Source: Symbiodinium natans (lineage: Eukaryota; Sar; Dinophyceae; Suessiales; Symbiodiniaceae). Taken from it: 64,000 bases of DNA. Made by a program: the position numbers and the translations under genes. Below, in pieces: positions 9,690 through 20,560 of this stretch. The stretch lies in the NCBI GenBank assembly GCA_905221605.1, contig CAJNDS010002202.1, forward strand, positions 135,001 to 199,000, given 5' to 3'. How positions within the stretch are numbered: the first letter of the stretch is position 1; each line of letters starts with the position of its first letter. The notes below the pieces were generated by a model. The model was not told where the DNA came from and searched no databases. It saw only the letters and a list, made by a program, of their open reading frames with translations.

Positions 9690-10080
9690 TGGTTTCGGCT
9701 GTTGCGGTTTGGGGTTTAGGGTTTCGGGTTGAGATTTTAGGTTCAAACCAACTCACCCCCCCCCCCCCCCCCCCCCCGTTTTTTGGGGATTTCGGGTTTT
9801 CTCTCCACCAAACGCTCCCTTCGGAACCAGTCCAGTGGGCGGCATCGTGGACCCCAAGCCCGAAACAAAAAACCCTAAACCCCAAACCCTAAACCAACCC
9901 TAAACCTAAGCCCTAAACCCTAAACCCCAAACCCTAAACCTTAAGCCCTAAACCCTAAACCCCAAATCCTAAACCCTAGGCGTGTATATTTGAGTTGAAA
10001 TCACCCAGGAGTCTCCAGCTTGATAACAACCCTCATGAGACCCCAAAACCCGCCTCAGCCCTCATAGAAGCCCTCAGGTC
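9690..10080. other. Poly-C run and degenerate heptamer blocks
   Basis: TTTAGGG block 9710-9735, a run of about 22 C near 9756-9778, an unassigned 90-bp island, then CCCTAAA/CCTTAAG variants 9870-9975. No gene supported. Confidence 0.7.
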
Positions 10081-10083
10081 CCG

Positions 10084-10165
10084 AAACCCTAAACCCTAAA
10101 CCCTAAACCCTAAACCCTAAACCCTAAACCCTAAACCCTAAACCCTAAACCCTAAACCTTAACCT
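10084..10165. repeat. Interstitial telomere-like array (CCCTAAA)
   Basis: About eleven units. The next island (10213-10290) is open on the minus strand. Confidence 0.95.
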
Positions 10166-10212
10166 TAAACCCTCCAAACGTACCAGCCCTGACAAAAAAC
10201 AACCCTCAAAAG

Positions 10213-10290
10213 CCTTCTCGCCCATGATCTCAACGATCAGTTCGCCCTCGTCCAGGTCCAGAATCTCACCGATGACTTCCTCAACTTTAG
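10213..10290 (-). CDS. Candidate exon island
   Basis: The minus-strand frame contains EEVIGEILDLDEGELIVEIM, acidic/hydrophobic and alternating like a beta-rich repeat. It loosely resembles the EVFGEL segment at 1888-1988. It is flanked by CCCTAAA on the left and TTTAGGG on the right. Product unknown; splice sites not clear. Confidence 0.35.
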
Positions 10291-10329
10291 TGTTTAGGCG
10301 TTACGGTTTCGGGTTTAGGGTATATAACC

Positions 10330-11185
10330 CTCAACCCTAAATCCTAAACCGTGAATTCTAAAGCGGGTTCATAAGTATAGGAGTTTGGGGTTATTGGAAG
10401 GCTTTGGATTGAAGATTGAAGATGTCGAGGAAAAACTTTCCCCTGGCATTTTCAATCTTCAGTCCAAAACCTTCCGGAAAACATTTCGGACTAGCTTCCG
10501 GGACACTTTTTCCGGGAAATTGCCCGGACATTTCCAAGCACAAAAAAAAACATGACCATGTTGGTGTCATGTGTTTTTCTCAATACATTCTTCATCTATC
10601 TCGCCCTCAACTACAAAAAGTACACGAAACAAAGCCTGGGTTTAGTATACTTTCAAATACCATATCAGAGGAGAAGAGTTTGAGATTTACATGTCCAGAG
10701 GGTGAAGGTTTAAGATGCCTCTGAATTCTTAATCTCAGGGTTTAGGGTTTAGGGCTTAGGGTTTAGGGTTTAGGGTTCTGGGTTTAGGGTTAACGTTTTC
10801 TATCCGAGTGGTTGAGGAGTCGAGGTAGTATAGTATTACACTATTCACATTCGTATTCATACTTTGTATTGGCTGCAAATGTATGAGTTGGTACGTAATC
10901 TGCGTACGCAACAGGGCCACAAGCATGAAATTGGTGGGTACCGGAGGGGAGGGGGGGAGGGGTGGCATATAAATAAATAAATTAATTAACAAACATCTAT
11001 ATATATATATATGTATATGCATATGGAGGATTCTCTAAACTAGGGCCCTTTTGGAGCTACGAATACGAGGCGACCCCTACCATTTTAGAGTACTCAACAA
11101 GGGACATTAATTTTGAGAAATGACCACATATATTCCTCTAAGTCCCTAAGCCCTAAACCCAACCCAAAATTGTGGTACCTCCGAA
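10330..11185. other. Island without a supported gene
   Basis: About 400 bp (10340-10735) lacks heptamers. A frame from 10416 is open for about 100 codons on the plus strand but has no recognisable motif or splice support. After a TTTAGGG block (10738-10790) comes about 340 bp with an A+T-rich TA run near 11000. Confidence 0.45.
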
Positions 11186-11189
11186 ATGA

Positions 11190-11299
11190 TATAGGGGCCT
11201 GAATGATTAGAATAGGGTTTTGGGGGGTTACTGTAGTATAGATACAAAGGGACCCTAAGGCAATACTCGTAGTAATTACTTACTCCGACCCCTATATAC
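11190..11299. mobile_element. Family G TIR element
   Basis: Ends TATAGGGGCCTGA and CCGACCCCTATATA are inverted repeats. The interior holds AGAATAGGGTTTTGGGGGGTT and ACAAAGGGACC blocks shared with 14821-14926. MITE-like, about 110 bp. Confidence 0.7.
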
Positions 11300-11950
11300 A
11301 CCCTAAACCCTAAACCCTAAACCCTAAACCCTAAACCCCAAACCCTAACCCTTAAACCCTAAATCCTAAACCCTTAACCCCATGAAATCTGCTCTAACTT
11401 TGAGAAGGGTCGAAATCGTAGTCGCCACCCGGGCAATGCACGAAGGTGCGCTTCTGGAAGTCGGAGACATTGAGACTGAGAGAGTCTTAGGGTTTAGGGT
11501 TTGGGGTTTAGGGTTTAGGGTTTGGGGTTTCGGGTTTGCGGTTTGGGGTGTAGGGTTTAGGGTTTGGGGTTTGGGGTTTGCGCAGATCTTCCACGCTCCC
11601 TTATTGAATCCCTACTTGAATCATACTAGGATCCGTAATCGAAATTAGGGAAGACCCTTAGCTAAGGGATTATGGAAGATCTGGAGCTTTGGAGAGTCGC
11701 GGGCTTTTGGCGTTCTAACCTGAATCCTGAATCCTAAATCCTAAACCCTAAACCCTGCCCTGCCCCCTAGTAGCCTACCAAAACGTATGGTTTGGATTCT
11801 TACGGCAATGTCTAGATGCAATTTCTCTTTTTGAGAAAGGCAGATCTAGTCAGAGACTCCGATGTTCATCCCGCCACTCCGCCTTAAGCAGCCTAAACCC
11901 TACAATAAACCCTAGATCCTGAGCCCTAGACCCTAAACCCTCTAAGCACC

Positions 11951-12022
11951 ATTATTATTATTACTATTATTATTAGTAGTAGTAGCAGTAGCAGTAGCAG
12001 TAGCAGTAGCAGTAGCAGTAGC

Positions 12023-12107
<85 letters not shown>

Positions 12108-12108
12108 A
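11951..12108. repeat. Trinucleotide microsatellite (AGT/AGC)
   Basis: About 50 triplets: ATT first, then an alternating AGC-AGT section, then about 30 AGT. The long mono-amino-acid frames here are by-products. Confidence 0.98.
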
Positions 12109-12451
12109 CTCGGCCACCCCTCTTCAAGTCATAAAGTGACAGGCAACTCTTGGAGGGTTTGGGGTTTAGGGTTTAGGGTTTGGGGTTTAGGGTTTGGGGT
12201 TTAGGGTTTAGGGTTTGGGGTTTAGGGTTTAGGGTTTGGGGTTAAGGGTTTCGGGCGGTTTCGGGACATAAGATGTCAGATGCTTAGGTGTCGGGATTGC
12301 TGGGCCCACTTACATCTGCTAGCCTCTGAGACCCGCAAGGCTTGGCAACTGCAACCTTCAGCCTTTGAACCCTAAAACCCCTAAAACCCCCAACAAATCC
12401 TTGAAACCCTGAATCCCTGAATCAAATCCTGAAACCCTGAAATCCTAAATT

Positions 12452-12590
12452 GCAGATTCCCACCTTCAGCCGGGTCTCCTATGGGCCTTCAGTTTCCATG
12501 TACCTTGCGGAAACTTGGTCCTTCGATAAGGTTCGTCCAGGACTTCGACGATCTGCGCAAAGGCAACACATTCCCAGAGGATTTAGTATA
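12452..12590 (+). pseudogene. Possible coding fragment with a one-base shift
   Basis: One plus frame reads QIPTFSRVSYGPSVSMYLAE through SFDK; after a one-base change of frame it continues DFDDLRKGNTFPEDLV and stops. Both halves look protein-like and join where the frame changes (about 12530), so this may be a frameshifted remnant. Weak evidence; product unknown. Confidence 0.25.
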
Positions 12591-12636
12591 AGTCCCTTGA
12601 GTACAGTAGTCAAGGTTCTGAGGCACTGTAGGATCC

Positions 12637-12747
12637 TTAGGGTTTAGGGTTTAGGGTTTAGGGTTTAGGGTTTAGGGTTTAGGGTTAGGGTTTAGGATTT
12701 AGGGTTTAGGGTTTAGGGTTTAGGGTTGAGGGTTGAGGGTTGAGGGT
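12637..12747. repeat. TTTAGGG block with TTGAGGG tail
   Basis: About twelve TTTAGGG units followed by three TTGAGGG units. Confidence 0.95.
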
Positions 12748-12930
12748 AACTTCGGGAAACTTCCTTTGGAAGAGTGGGGGTAGTTTTGCCGGCATAGAGC
12801 ACGACGATGACGCATCGCAAGCATCATGGTGCACGATCTAGGCCCCAGAGTGAGGACACTTCTGCGCCCTCTCAACCCTACCTTTTACGTTCTCTTAGGT
12901 TACCCAAGAATCCTATAAGGGGTCTTCAAA

Positions 12931-13070
12931 TAATCCCCTCCCCCTATTAAACCCCCCCTACCCCCTACCCCCTAATATTAAAACCCCCCCAATAGACTAT
13001 AATTTACCTATAATGGGGGGTATTTAGTATTGGGGGGTAGGGGGGTTTAATATTAGGGGGAGGGGATTAA
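12931..13070. mobile_element. Hairpin TIR element
   Basis: Ends TAATCCCCTCCCCCTATTAA and its near-complement at 13035-13070 form a long stem rich in CCCCTA/TAGGGG around a TATAATTTACCTATA loop. Architecture as for the nested hairpin at 8464-8611, but the sequence differs. Confidence 0.7.
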
Positions 13071-13189
13071 GAGCCTAAGTGTGAGCAGGTGCACCTTAAA
13101 CACCGAAACGGGAGCGCGATTTGCAGCACAGGACATGCAGGGGATGTGCAACACGGGGGGGGGGGGGGGGGTAGGTATAGGGTTTAGGG

Positions 13190-13279
13190 TAGCCCGCTAG
13201 CCATATTGCAATTAGGGTGCCGGTTTTGGGGTTGGCTATTCTGTAAGGGAACCCTGAACCAAACAACTGGGCTACCAAG
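13190..13279. mobile_element. Family A element, left end lost
   Basis: The right end CTGGGCTACCAAG and interior (CCATATTGCAATTAGGGTGCC, GGGGTTGGCTATT) match family A. The left TIR merges into a TTTAGGG block at about 13180. A run of about 16 G lies just upstream. Confidence 0.65.
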
Positions 13280-13390
13280 ATACACCCTCCCTCTGAACGT
13301 ACTGGAACCACATAGTGTTGCCACACCGTTTGGGAATGCCCAGGTGTGGGGCTTCACGCTTTGTGGTCTAAGTCTATAGGTTGTCGGTCA

Positions 13391-13490
13391 CCCTAAGGGT
13401 CCATGCACTTGTATAGTATACCTAGGCCCTAAGGCTACTATATGGGAACCCCTTCAAGGCCAAGTATCTACTGTATACGTACATGGACCC
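13391..13490. mobile_element. Family D TIR element
   Basis: Begins CCCTAAGGGTCCATGCAC and ends GTACATGGACCC. The interior TATAGTATACC ... GGCCAAGTAT is shared with 26380-26478 and 55773-55947. About 100 bp, no coding capacity. Confidence 0.75.
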
Positions 13491-13494
13491 GACA

Positions 13495-14195
13495 CTTTTG
13501 AATACCGAGGCCCTGCAACTCAAGGAATGGACTCTAACCCCTTAACCCTTAACCTCTAAGGGTAGTTCTATGATCCCTTTTTTTATGGGATCTTGAATGA
13601 GAAACCCTAAACCCTAAACCCTAAACCCTAAACCCTAAACCCTAAACCCTAAACCCTAAACCCTGAACCCTAAACCCTAAACCCAAACCCTTTCAAGCAG
13701 GTAAGGGATATTAAGGGACCATGTAGCTACACTTCATCTAAGCCTGAACCAGTAGGTAAGCAGGCCGCAGGCATGGCTCGGGACTCGATGTCGGTGTTGC
13801 AGCGTAGGGTTTGGGGGTTTGGGGTTTTGGGGTTTTGGGGTTTAGGGTTTAGGGTTTAGGGTTTAGTTGACCCAAGTCCCCAGTCCCTAAACCAAAACAA
13901 TCGAGAACCCTCGCCAGACACAAACCCAACACCTGCTAGGGTTTATTACCCAAAAGTCTACACCCCTGATAATCCTGAAAACGCCGTAAGCCAAATTTCA
14001 AGTCATGGTCTGTTCCTGCTTGCTCTAAGTGTATAGGCCAATACTCGTATAAACCAGGATGACAGCCTAAACCCGAAATAAGACCAACAACCAAACACAC
14101 ACCACGATGAAACCCTTAACACATAGTTAAGCCAAGAAACCTACAGGGTTTAGGGTTTGGGGTTTAGGGCTGAACCCTAAACCCGAAGCCTTGGG
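13495..14195. other. Heptamer blocks and unassigned islands
   Basis: CCCTAAA block 13600-13690, island 13700-13805 (open on plus), TTTAGGG block 13806-13866, then about 280 bp without a recognisable gene and a short TTTAGGG block at 14145-14170. Confidence 0.5.
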
Positions 14196-14200
14196 GGAAC

Positions 14201-14260
14201 AGAATGCGCCTCGCCCAAGTGACCGCGAGGGATGTCGTCATCAATGCCCATCCAGTAGAC
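14201..14260 (-). CDS. Candidate exon, DDDIP-G motif, paralogue of 7824-7887
   Basis: Acceptor AACCAAG|GTC and open frame VYWMGIDDDIPRGHLGEAHS, followed by a possible GTTCCC donor. It aligns with 7824-7887 without gaps over about 17 residues (V-[FY]-W, D-D-D-I-P-x-G-H, G). Two conserved paralogous peptides argue for past selection on the reading frame. Confidence 0.55.
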
Positions 14261-14684
14261 CTTGGTTCTTTATGGTGTATAAAGCCCTTAAAAGAAATCA
14301 AGGGTTTAGGGTTTAGGGGTATGGGAAAATCCTTCCCTACATTCTCCTCTTTATAGGTTAAGGGGGTATGGCTTTGAGGGTATGTTGTGTCATTCTTAGA
14401 ATCTCAGACTAGGATGTCCCCGAAAGACCCTCTGAAAATCATTCCGAAATATTTGCCTCTTAAACCCAAGAAGGAATAATGTATAAATGTCCCAAGGGCC
14501 TACCTAGTGGCTTATAAAGCCAGAGCCAAGAGTACCTAGTCTAGGGTCTAGGGGGGGGGGGGGGGGGGGGGGGCTTCTCGCACCTGAACCCTAACAAGGA
14601 AAAGGGCCTGGCCTGCTCGGTTCTTTATGGTTTTAAGTGCCCTAGGGGGCGGAATTATTAGAACAGGGTTCTGGGGTGTTGGTA

Positions 14685-14775
14685 AAAATAAGGGTTCTGT
14701 TTTGTGAGTTGGTGTTACTTTACAAGGGAACCTTGAGCAAACAAAAAGTGAAAAGGGTACCACAGGGCTACCAAG
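14685..14775. mobile_element. Family A element, partial
   Basis: The right end (CAGGGCTACCAAG) and interior (GGTGTTACTTTACAAGGGAA, AAAAGGGTACCAC) match family A. The left end is not clear. A run of about 23 G lies upstream at 14551-14573. Confidence 0.55.
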
Positions 14776-14820
14776 TCTTCATGGTTTTAAAGTATCGGGC
14801 TAGGGTTTAGTTTGAAGTAC

Positions 14821-14926
14821 TATAGGTGCCTAAACAATCAGACTTTTTGAGGGGGGTTATTTTAATATAGCTACAAAGGGACCATGAGGGAATACGATTC
14901 GAGATCATTCCGACTCCCCTATATTA
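14821..14926. mobile_element. Family G TIR element
   Basis: Ends CTATAGGTGCC and CCGACTCCCCTATATT; interior TAATATAGCTACAAAGGGACC matches 11190-11299. Confidence 0.65.
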
Positions 14927-15178
14927 CAGGGCTAGGGTTCAGGGTCCAAGCTCGTGCCTCCAAGGTTGCGATACTAAATGGCTCACTCAACCAACCCTTA
15001 AGGCCCAACATAGCCAAAATTTTTCCTTGCAGAGTATGGTCTCCGAGCCCCGAACTCTAAACCCCCTAAACCCTAAACCCTAAACCCTAAACCCTAAACC
15101 CTAAATCCTAAACCCTCAGAGTCCTGCGAGCCTTCGGGCAAACATACTCTACGGATGGCCTCTCTCTTCCCTTTCTGG

Positions 15179-15352
15179 GTTTAGGGTCTAGGGTCTAGGG
15201 TCTAGGGTTTAGGGTTTAGGGTTTAGGGTTTAGGGTCTAGGGTTTAGGGTCTAGGGTCTAGGGTCTAGGGTCTAGGGTCTAGGGTCTAGGGTCTAGGGTC
15301 TAGGGTCTAGGGTTTAGGGTTTAGGGTTTAGGGTTTAGGGCTTAGGGCTTGG
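15179..15352. repeat. TCTAGGG variant array
   Basis: Starts and ends with TTTAGGG, with a homogeneous core of about eleven TCTAGGG units (about 15239-15308). The change has spread within the array, so it has grown by local duplication. Confidence 0.95.
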
Positions 15353-15354
15353 CG

Positions 15355-16095
15355 CCCTCAAGGGTGCCACCTTAGGTCCAAGGTAGTGTGAAGGGGTATA
15401 AGGAGGGACCCCTAGAAGGGGCCCTTAGCCCCCTATAAAACCCGTGCTTACCTTATCTAGAATAGCCCTTACAATCCTCTGAAAAATATTCCTGAATATA
15501 AAATATCCCAAGGGCCTACCTGGTTATAGAGTCCCTAAATAGCAAAGTAGCCTCTGAATAACCCCCTAAAGAAATCTCCTCTAGTCCCTTGATCGTTTTT
15601 TGGGAAAGTATGGGCCCCTCTATGGGTTTCAGGGTTAGGGCTTCGGGTCCAACCCTAAACGGGCTGATAGGGTTGATGAGCGTTTTGGGTCCTCAAGCCA
15701 CCTGAACCTAAAGCTCTACTTAGTAGCCCAGTAACCATATTGTAATAAGGGCACCCTTCTTGGGGTTGGTTACTGTATAATAAGGGAAATAACCAAAAAA
15801 AGGGTACTCCCCTCATATATGAGAACCCCCAACCCTGCCCTCCGATATGCAAGGCTCGCAATTTTCCTGTTGCATTATAGTAGATAGATGGGGGGGGGGA
15901 ATGTTAACAAAAGGGGGTAGTTCGGGTTTAGGGCCTAAACCCAAAACTCCTAATTACCCCTAATTACCCCTAACCCCTAAACCTTAAGCTCCATGTGAGG
16001 AGGGGCATATTTGCCTTCCGTCATGTTGTCCACGTCGTCCGATTCCGTCATGGCGACAAGACAACTCTCACGGGGCGCCTTGGCTGACATAGGGT
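15355..16095. other. Islands and a family A-like element
   Basis: 15355-15650 has no heptamers and no supported gene. 15719-15812 matches family A (CTTAGTAGCCCAGTAACCAT ... AAGGGTAC). 15890-16090 holds a G-run and an island with only short frames. Confidence 0.5.
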
Positions 16096-16627
16096 GGTGT
16101 GGGGTTTAGGGTTTAGGGTTTAGGGTTTAGGGTTCAGGGTTCAGGGTTTATGGTTTCGGGGTTGATAGGATTGACAGGGTGGACAGGGTCGACAGGGTTG
16201 AAAGGGTTGATAGGGTTGATGGTTTATAAGTTATAAGGGTTTAGGGTCAGGAGAGCAGAGGCAAACAACTTCGGGGTTGAGGTTTTTGGGCTTCTGTAGT
16301 CATTACCTAAGACCCAAGAGAAACCTAGGAATAACAAGGGTGCCCCTTTTGGTCTGAAGGGGGTTTATAAGGGAACCTAAACCCCGAGAAAAAGGAAAAG
16401 GGTCTACTCTGGGTCCTGGTTCAGGTGGGTTGCCTTTTTGGTATCGTTTAAGGGGCTCATGGTCCCAAAAGAGAGTTCCGTTAAAGAACCTCTAGAATCT
16501 CTAGAATTAGAACAATCCACCTCTTAGGTACCCGGCTTAGCGTTCAGGACTCTGAAACCCTAATCCGAGAAATTAGCCCTAAACCCCTCAACCCGAGACC
16601 CGAAGCGAAGGACCTGTTCCATTCCCT

Positions 16628-16714
16628 AAGCCCTAAACCCTAATCCTAAACCCTAAACCCTAAACCCTAAACCCTAAACCCTAAACCCTAAACCCTAAAC
16701 CCTAAACCCTAAAC
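16628..16714. repeat. Interstitial telomere-like array (CCCTAAA)
   Basis: About twelve units. The following island (16726-16843) is open on both strands for its whole length, so strand cannot be chosen. The plus frame ends at a TAA within the next CCCTAAA block. Confidence 0.95.
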
Positions 16715-17174
16715 CTAAGCAGGGTGATGTTCGCAGAGCTGGGGTGTCGTGGGCTGAAGTGGCACTTGATCAGACTGCGCTTCGTGCACAGTTGCGACCT
16801 GCACCAAAGCCCTCCTTGGAGCTTCGTGGCACTTTGCAAGCCTAAACCCTAAACCCTAAACCCTAAACCCTAAACCTTATACCCTAAACCCTATTTGGTT
16901 AGGAAGTACCATGAACCTCCAAAGTTCCAGCAGAACACCCAGATTCAGACAGAACATCCATGGCAGTTCAAAGGGTCAAAAGGGTTTAGGGTTTAGGGTT
17001 TAGGGTTAGGGTTTAGAGTTTAGGGTTTAGGGTTTAGGAAACAATGCCCTTGAAATCCGAAACACCAAACCGGAAGTCGAAACCACAAGCCTGACAGCCC
17101 AACCCCACCCTAAACCCTAAATCCTAAACCCAATACAACCCTAAACCCTAAACCCTAAACCCTGAAGCCAAAAA

Positions 17175-17265
17175 TGCGGGCAACAGTCGCCTGAAGAAGC
17201 TCGCTCGCCCGAGCCTGAACCTGTGAAAAAGGCTTCGAGCCACAATTTGCGGTGGCGACGAGCGC
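17175..17265 (-). CDS. Candidate exon island
   Basis: The minus frame contains ANCGSKPFSQVQARASELLQ and is helix-like. A plus frame is also open to a TAG in the next heptamer block. CCCTAAA lies to the left and TTTAGGG to the right. Unrecognised; strand uncertain. Confidence 0.3.
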
Positions 17266-17727
17266 GATGTTGGGTTTAGGGTTTGGGTTTACGGTTTAGG
17301 GTTTAGGGTCTAGGGTCGAGGGTTTAAGGTCTAGGGTTGAGGGTGCAGGGTTTAGGGTTTGTTGGTTTTCGGGCTCGTGGTTTTTGGCTCAGGGGTTAGG
17401 GGTTTAGGGTTGCACTCTGCATCCAGGAGGCATTTTGCTTCAGTTTGCATCCTCTGCTTGAGCCCTAGTTCAGGCTCAGCGTCTCGAACCTGGTGAGACG
17501 GACCACCAGACGGCAAAGTATGCAGGGCCGTAAACCACAGCGGTTTGGTGGGGTCAGAATAACCCCCCCCACAGTTAAGCAAGGAGGAGAATATAAAAGT
17601 GTAATCGTGAATTACATACCGGTGGTGCAGGGGGTGTGGAAGAAGAGTGGACCTCAGACAACAGTTTAGGTTTTAGGGTTTAGGGTTTAGGGTTTAGGGT
17701 TTAGGGTTTAGGGTCTTTGTATGTGCA

Positions 17728-17878
17728 CCCAAAGACTTGTACTTCACGTCTGCTCCACCACGCCCCCAACCGAAACACCGGCAACATTTGAACCGGGCAT
17801 CCCCCTTCAGGGGCACGGCCTTTCTGTGCACCCCCCCAAGATCTTCCAGGTGGTCGCGCGTCCAGAAATTCAGGAACG
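17728..17878 (-). CDS. Candidate exon island, Cys-containing
   Basis: About 150 bp open on the minus strand, containing FLNFWTRDHLEDLGG and ARFKCCRCFGWGRGG. TTTAGGG blocks lie on both sides. No family recognised; splice boundaries not resolved. Confidence 0.4.
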
Positions 17879-18219
17879 GTTTAGGGTTTAGGGTTTAAGG
17901 TTTAGGGTTTAGGGTTTAGGGTTTAGGGTTTAGGGTTTAGGGCTTAGCGTGTAGGATTTAGGGTTTGGGGTTTAGGGGTTTAGGGGTTTAGGGGTTTAGG
18001 GGTTTCGGGGTCTCGGGGTTTAGGGGTTTAGGGATTCGGGTTTAGGGGGAGGGGAGGTTGGCTAGCAGAGGGTTCCGAGTTTCGGGTGCCGAATAGAAAG
18101 CTTTTGGAAGGGTTGGAGGCATAGGGTTGAAGGTTAAACATTTAGGGTTTAGGGTTTAGGGTTTAGGGTTTAGGGTTTAGGGTTTAGGGTTTAGGGTTTA
18201 GGGTTTAGGGTTGGAGGTG

Positions 18220-18924
18220 TGGGGCTTGCGGTTCAGGATCTGAACTTTGGGGGGCTTAAATCTTAGGAGTTAACATCTGAGGTTGTGGGTTCAAGGTATG
18301 GAGTGGGGTGTGTTGTGGAATCAAGGTGTTGAATCATCCCCAAACCCCACACCCTAAAGGCCCTAAACCCCTGCCTCAGCGGTGCCATCCCTGAAGCAAC
18401 TCTAGCCCTGCTGCCTTGGGCCAACTATAGGGTTTGTTTAAAGTTGCCCGGGACCCCATTCGCCTGCTATTCTTATGCTTTATTGTTTCTGGTCTACTTT
18501 TCTGAGGGTCCTATGATTAGGGGGTTACAACCTAGAGTTTTGTGGGGTTGGGGGGGTCCCCGTTCAAGTTAACTATATTTGTTTCTATGAATACATATAC
18601 TCATACGCATACAAGAGAAATCTTCAACCCCAAGCCATGAATCATGGATTAAACTAACCCGAAAGCCGTAATCTTACATGTGCCTGTTGGGCATATACGT
18701 ATATACATCTATTCACACATCATGATATGTGTATGTATGTATATATATACAAGTGTGTACATATCTCTATATATATATATATGCGTAATGTGTGAGCACC
18801 CCGTCCCTCCACCCCCCCCCTCCCTACCCCACCCACCCCATGCATCAACCTGGACTTCACAGCCTGCTAGAACATCGACAGTCAAACCCACTACCGTATC
18901 TGCAAGGCAGAGTTACTAAGCAGC

Positions 18925-18999
<75 letters not shown>

Positions 19000-19280
19000 T
19001 TTTTTGATACGGGCGACTGTACACAGCAACCACAGCTAACAGCCGCCTGTGTATGAGTATGTGTATATACATAAAGAAGCTCATATACACACAGAGAGAT
19101 ATACATTTATATTTATAGTTATCGGTGTATTTATTGTTTACTGAGATATGTATATATATATATAACCATTTCACAGCTCCTGATACCAAATAATAGAGCA
19201 ATGCTACAGGCTAAACAATAAACCCGAAATGGAAAGCCAATCAAACATATGCTGCCAACCGTATGTTGAGCAGGGGCTTG
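18220..19280. other. Unassigned stretch with microsatellites
   Basis: Mostly free of heptamers. 18240-18660 has no supported gene. 18690-18790 and 19060-19170 are TA/CA-rich simple sequence. 18921-18999 is a (CAA)n(CGA)n microsatellite. Long frames across the microsatellites are artefacts. Confidence 0.7.
18921..18999. repeat. Compound microsatellite (CAA)n(CGA)n
   Basis: About thirteen CAA triplets followed directly by about twelve CGA triplets; a clean switch between two motifs. Confidence 0.98.
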
Positions 19281-19610
19281 CTCCATGGGACCCTAAACCT
19301 TAAACCCTAAACCCTAAGCCCCAAATCCTAAACCCTAAACCCTGAACCCTAAACACGAAGTATAGGGTTAGAGGTGAACCAGTACCTCGCTACAGCCCCT
19401 TAAAAACTAAACACATAGCATCCAGAGCGAAGATTCCAGCGCCTACCATCGTTGAACCCTGAATCCTACACCCGAAGCCCTTTACCATCTCTTAGCCCTA
19501 AACCCTAAGCCCTATACCATCTACTAGCCCTAAACCCTAAACCCTAAACCCTAAACCCTAATACCCCAAACCCTAAACCCTAAACCCCAAACCATGAAGC
19601 TGATAACCTC

Positions 19611-19795
19611 CAGAGCCTCATAGTGCTTCGCGTAGCGTGCGAGATCCTCCACGGCGCTCCGGACCTGGCGGCTGGCGCCCAAGGGAGACATTTAAGGTTT
19701 AGGGGTTAGGGTTTAGGGTTTAGGGCTTCTGACAGCTGGAGCCCAAGGGAGACACGAAGGATGCTTTGATGATTTGGGAGGAGGAGGAGGAGGTT
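19611..19795 (-). CDS. Coding fragment interrupted by a heptamer block
   Basis: The minus-strand frame left of the block contains VRSAVEDLARYAKHYEALEV. Right of the block the same frame carries SQIIKASF. A 26-bp segment is present on both sides (19665-19690 and 19729-19754, three mismatches). Dropping one copy plus the TTTAGGG block joins the two sides in frame as KASF-VSPLGAS. No clear splice pair would remove it exactly. Product unknown. Confidence 0.45.
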
Positions 19796-19799
19796 GGGG

Positions 19800-20560
19800 T
19801 TTGGGGTTCAGGGTTCAGGGTTCAGGGTTTAGGGTTTAGGGTTTAGGGTTCAGGGTTTGGGGTTCGGGTTTAGGGTGCAGGGTTTAAGAATTCAATTTTA
19901 TGGTCGAAGGGCCCTTTCTTTGGTGGTTTTGGGTCTAATGTTAACGTCGCTTTAATAAACCCCCCCCCCCCAATCTTGTTTTGGTCCCCGGGGTTTGAAG
20001 GGGAGGGGGTGTCAATAGTTGGAATCTGGGGGTCTTCTGGGGGTCTGGGGGGGGGGGGTCAGCTGTCAGGGTCTGCTCTGCTTTGTCTTGAAGGGTTCTG
20101 CTTGCTCTCTGCAGCTCTGGAGCTGCAGCAATCTCAAAAGACAAGCAATCTCAAACGAGATCTGCTTCTCGAAAGGCTGAGCCTCGGAGCTCTTTCAAGC
20201 CAGCTCAGCTGAAAAGTCTTCTCTGCAATGGAACTCTTAAGCCATTTGCAGTAAAATGTTGCATTCCTGGCCGGAAAAATATTGCAGTTGTCACCCCATT
20301 ATTATTCTCACCGGACCCCCCCTATATAGACTTGTTTACACACATCAGCCCGAAAACCTCCCGTAATGGAAAGTAGTCTTTGGCTGGGGCCCTCTGGCCC
20401 GGCGAATATTGCAATTACCACCCCATTTGTAAATGTGAGGTTAACATTAGGGATATAGATGTGATATTAAACCTATCTAAGCCTCTATGACTCAACTTTT
20501 TTTGTGCCCAAGGGCCAGTCTTAATCGGAGCCTGAAGGCAGTGAAACGCTCAAACCCCTA
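19800..20560. other. Degenerate heptamers, C/G runs and a duplicated segment
   Basis: TTTAGGG/TTCAGGG block 19800-19890, C-run about 19961-19971 and G-run about 20048-20057. 20271-20312 and 20393-20434 are diverged direct copies (GGCC..AATATTGCA.TT..CACCCCAT). No RNA gene recognised. Confidence 0.6.
20115..20212 (+). CDS. Candidate terminal exon
   Basis: Acceptor TCTCTGCAG followed by an open plus frame (LELQQSQKTSNLKRDLLLER, then LSLGALSSQLS) ending at TGA. Helix-like composition. Unrecognised and unconfirmed by a partner exon. Confidence 0.35.

Noticed and set aside
11926-12127. Poly-Leu and poly-Thr open frames
   Set aside because: Translation of an AGT/AGC microsatellite on the opposite strand.
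18792-19201. Open frames with poly-Gln, poly-Cys or poly-Arg
   Set aside because: They read through the CAA/CGA microsatellite and flanking TA-rich sequence.
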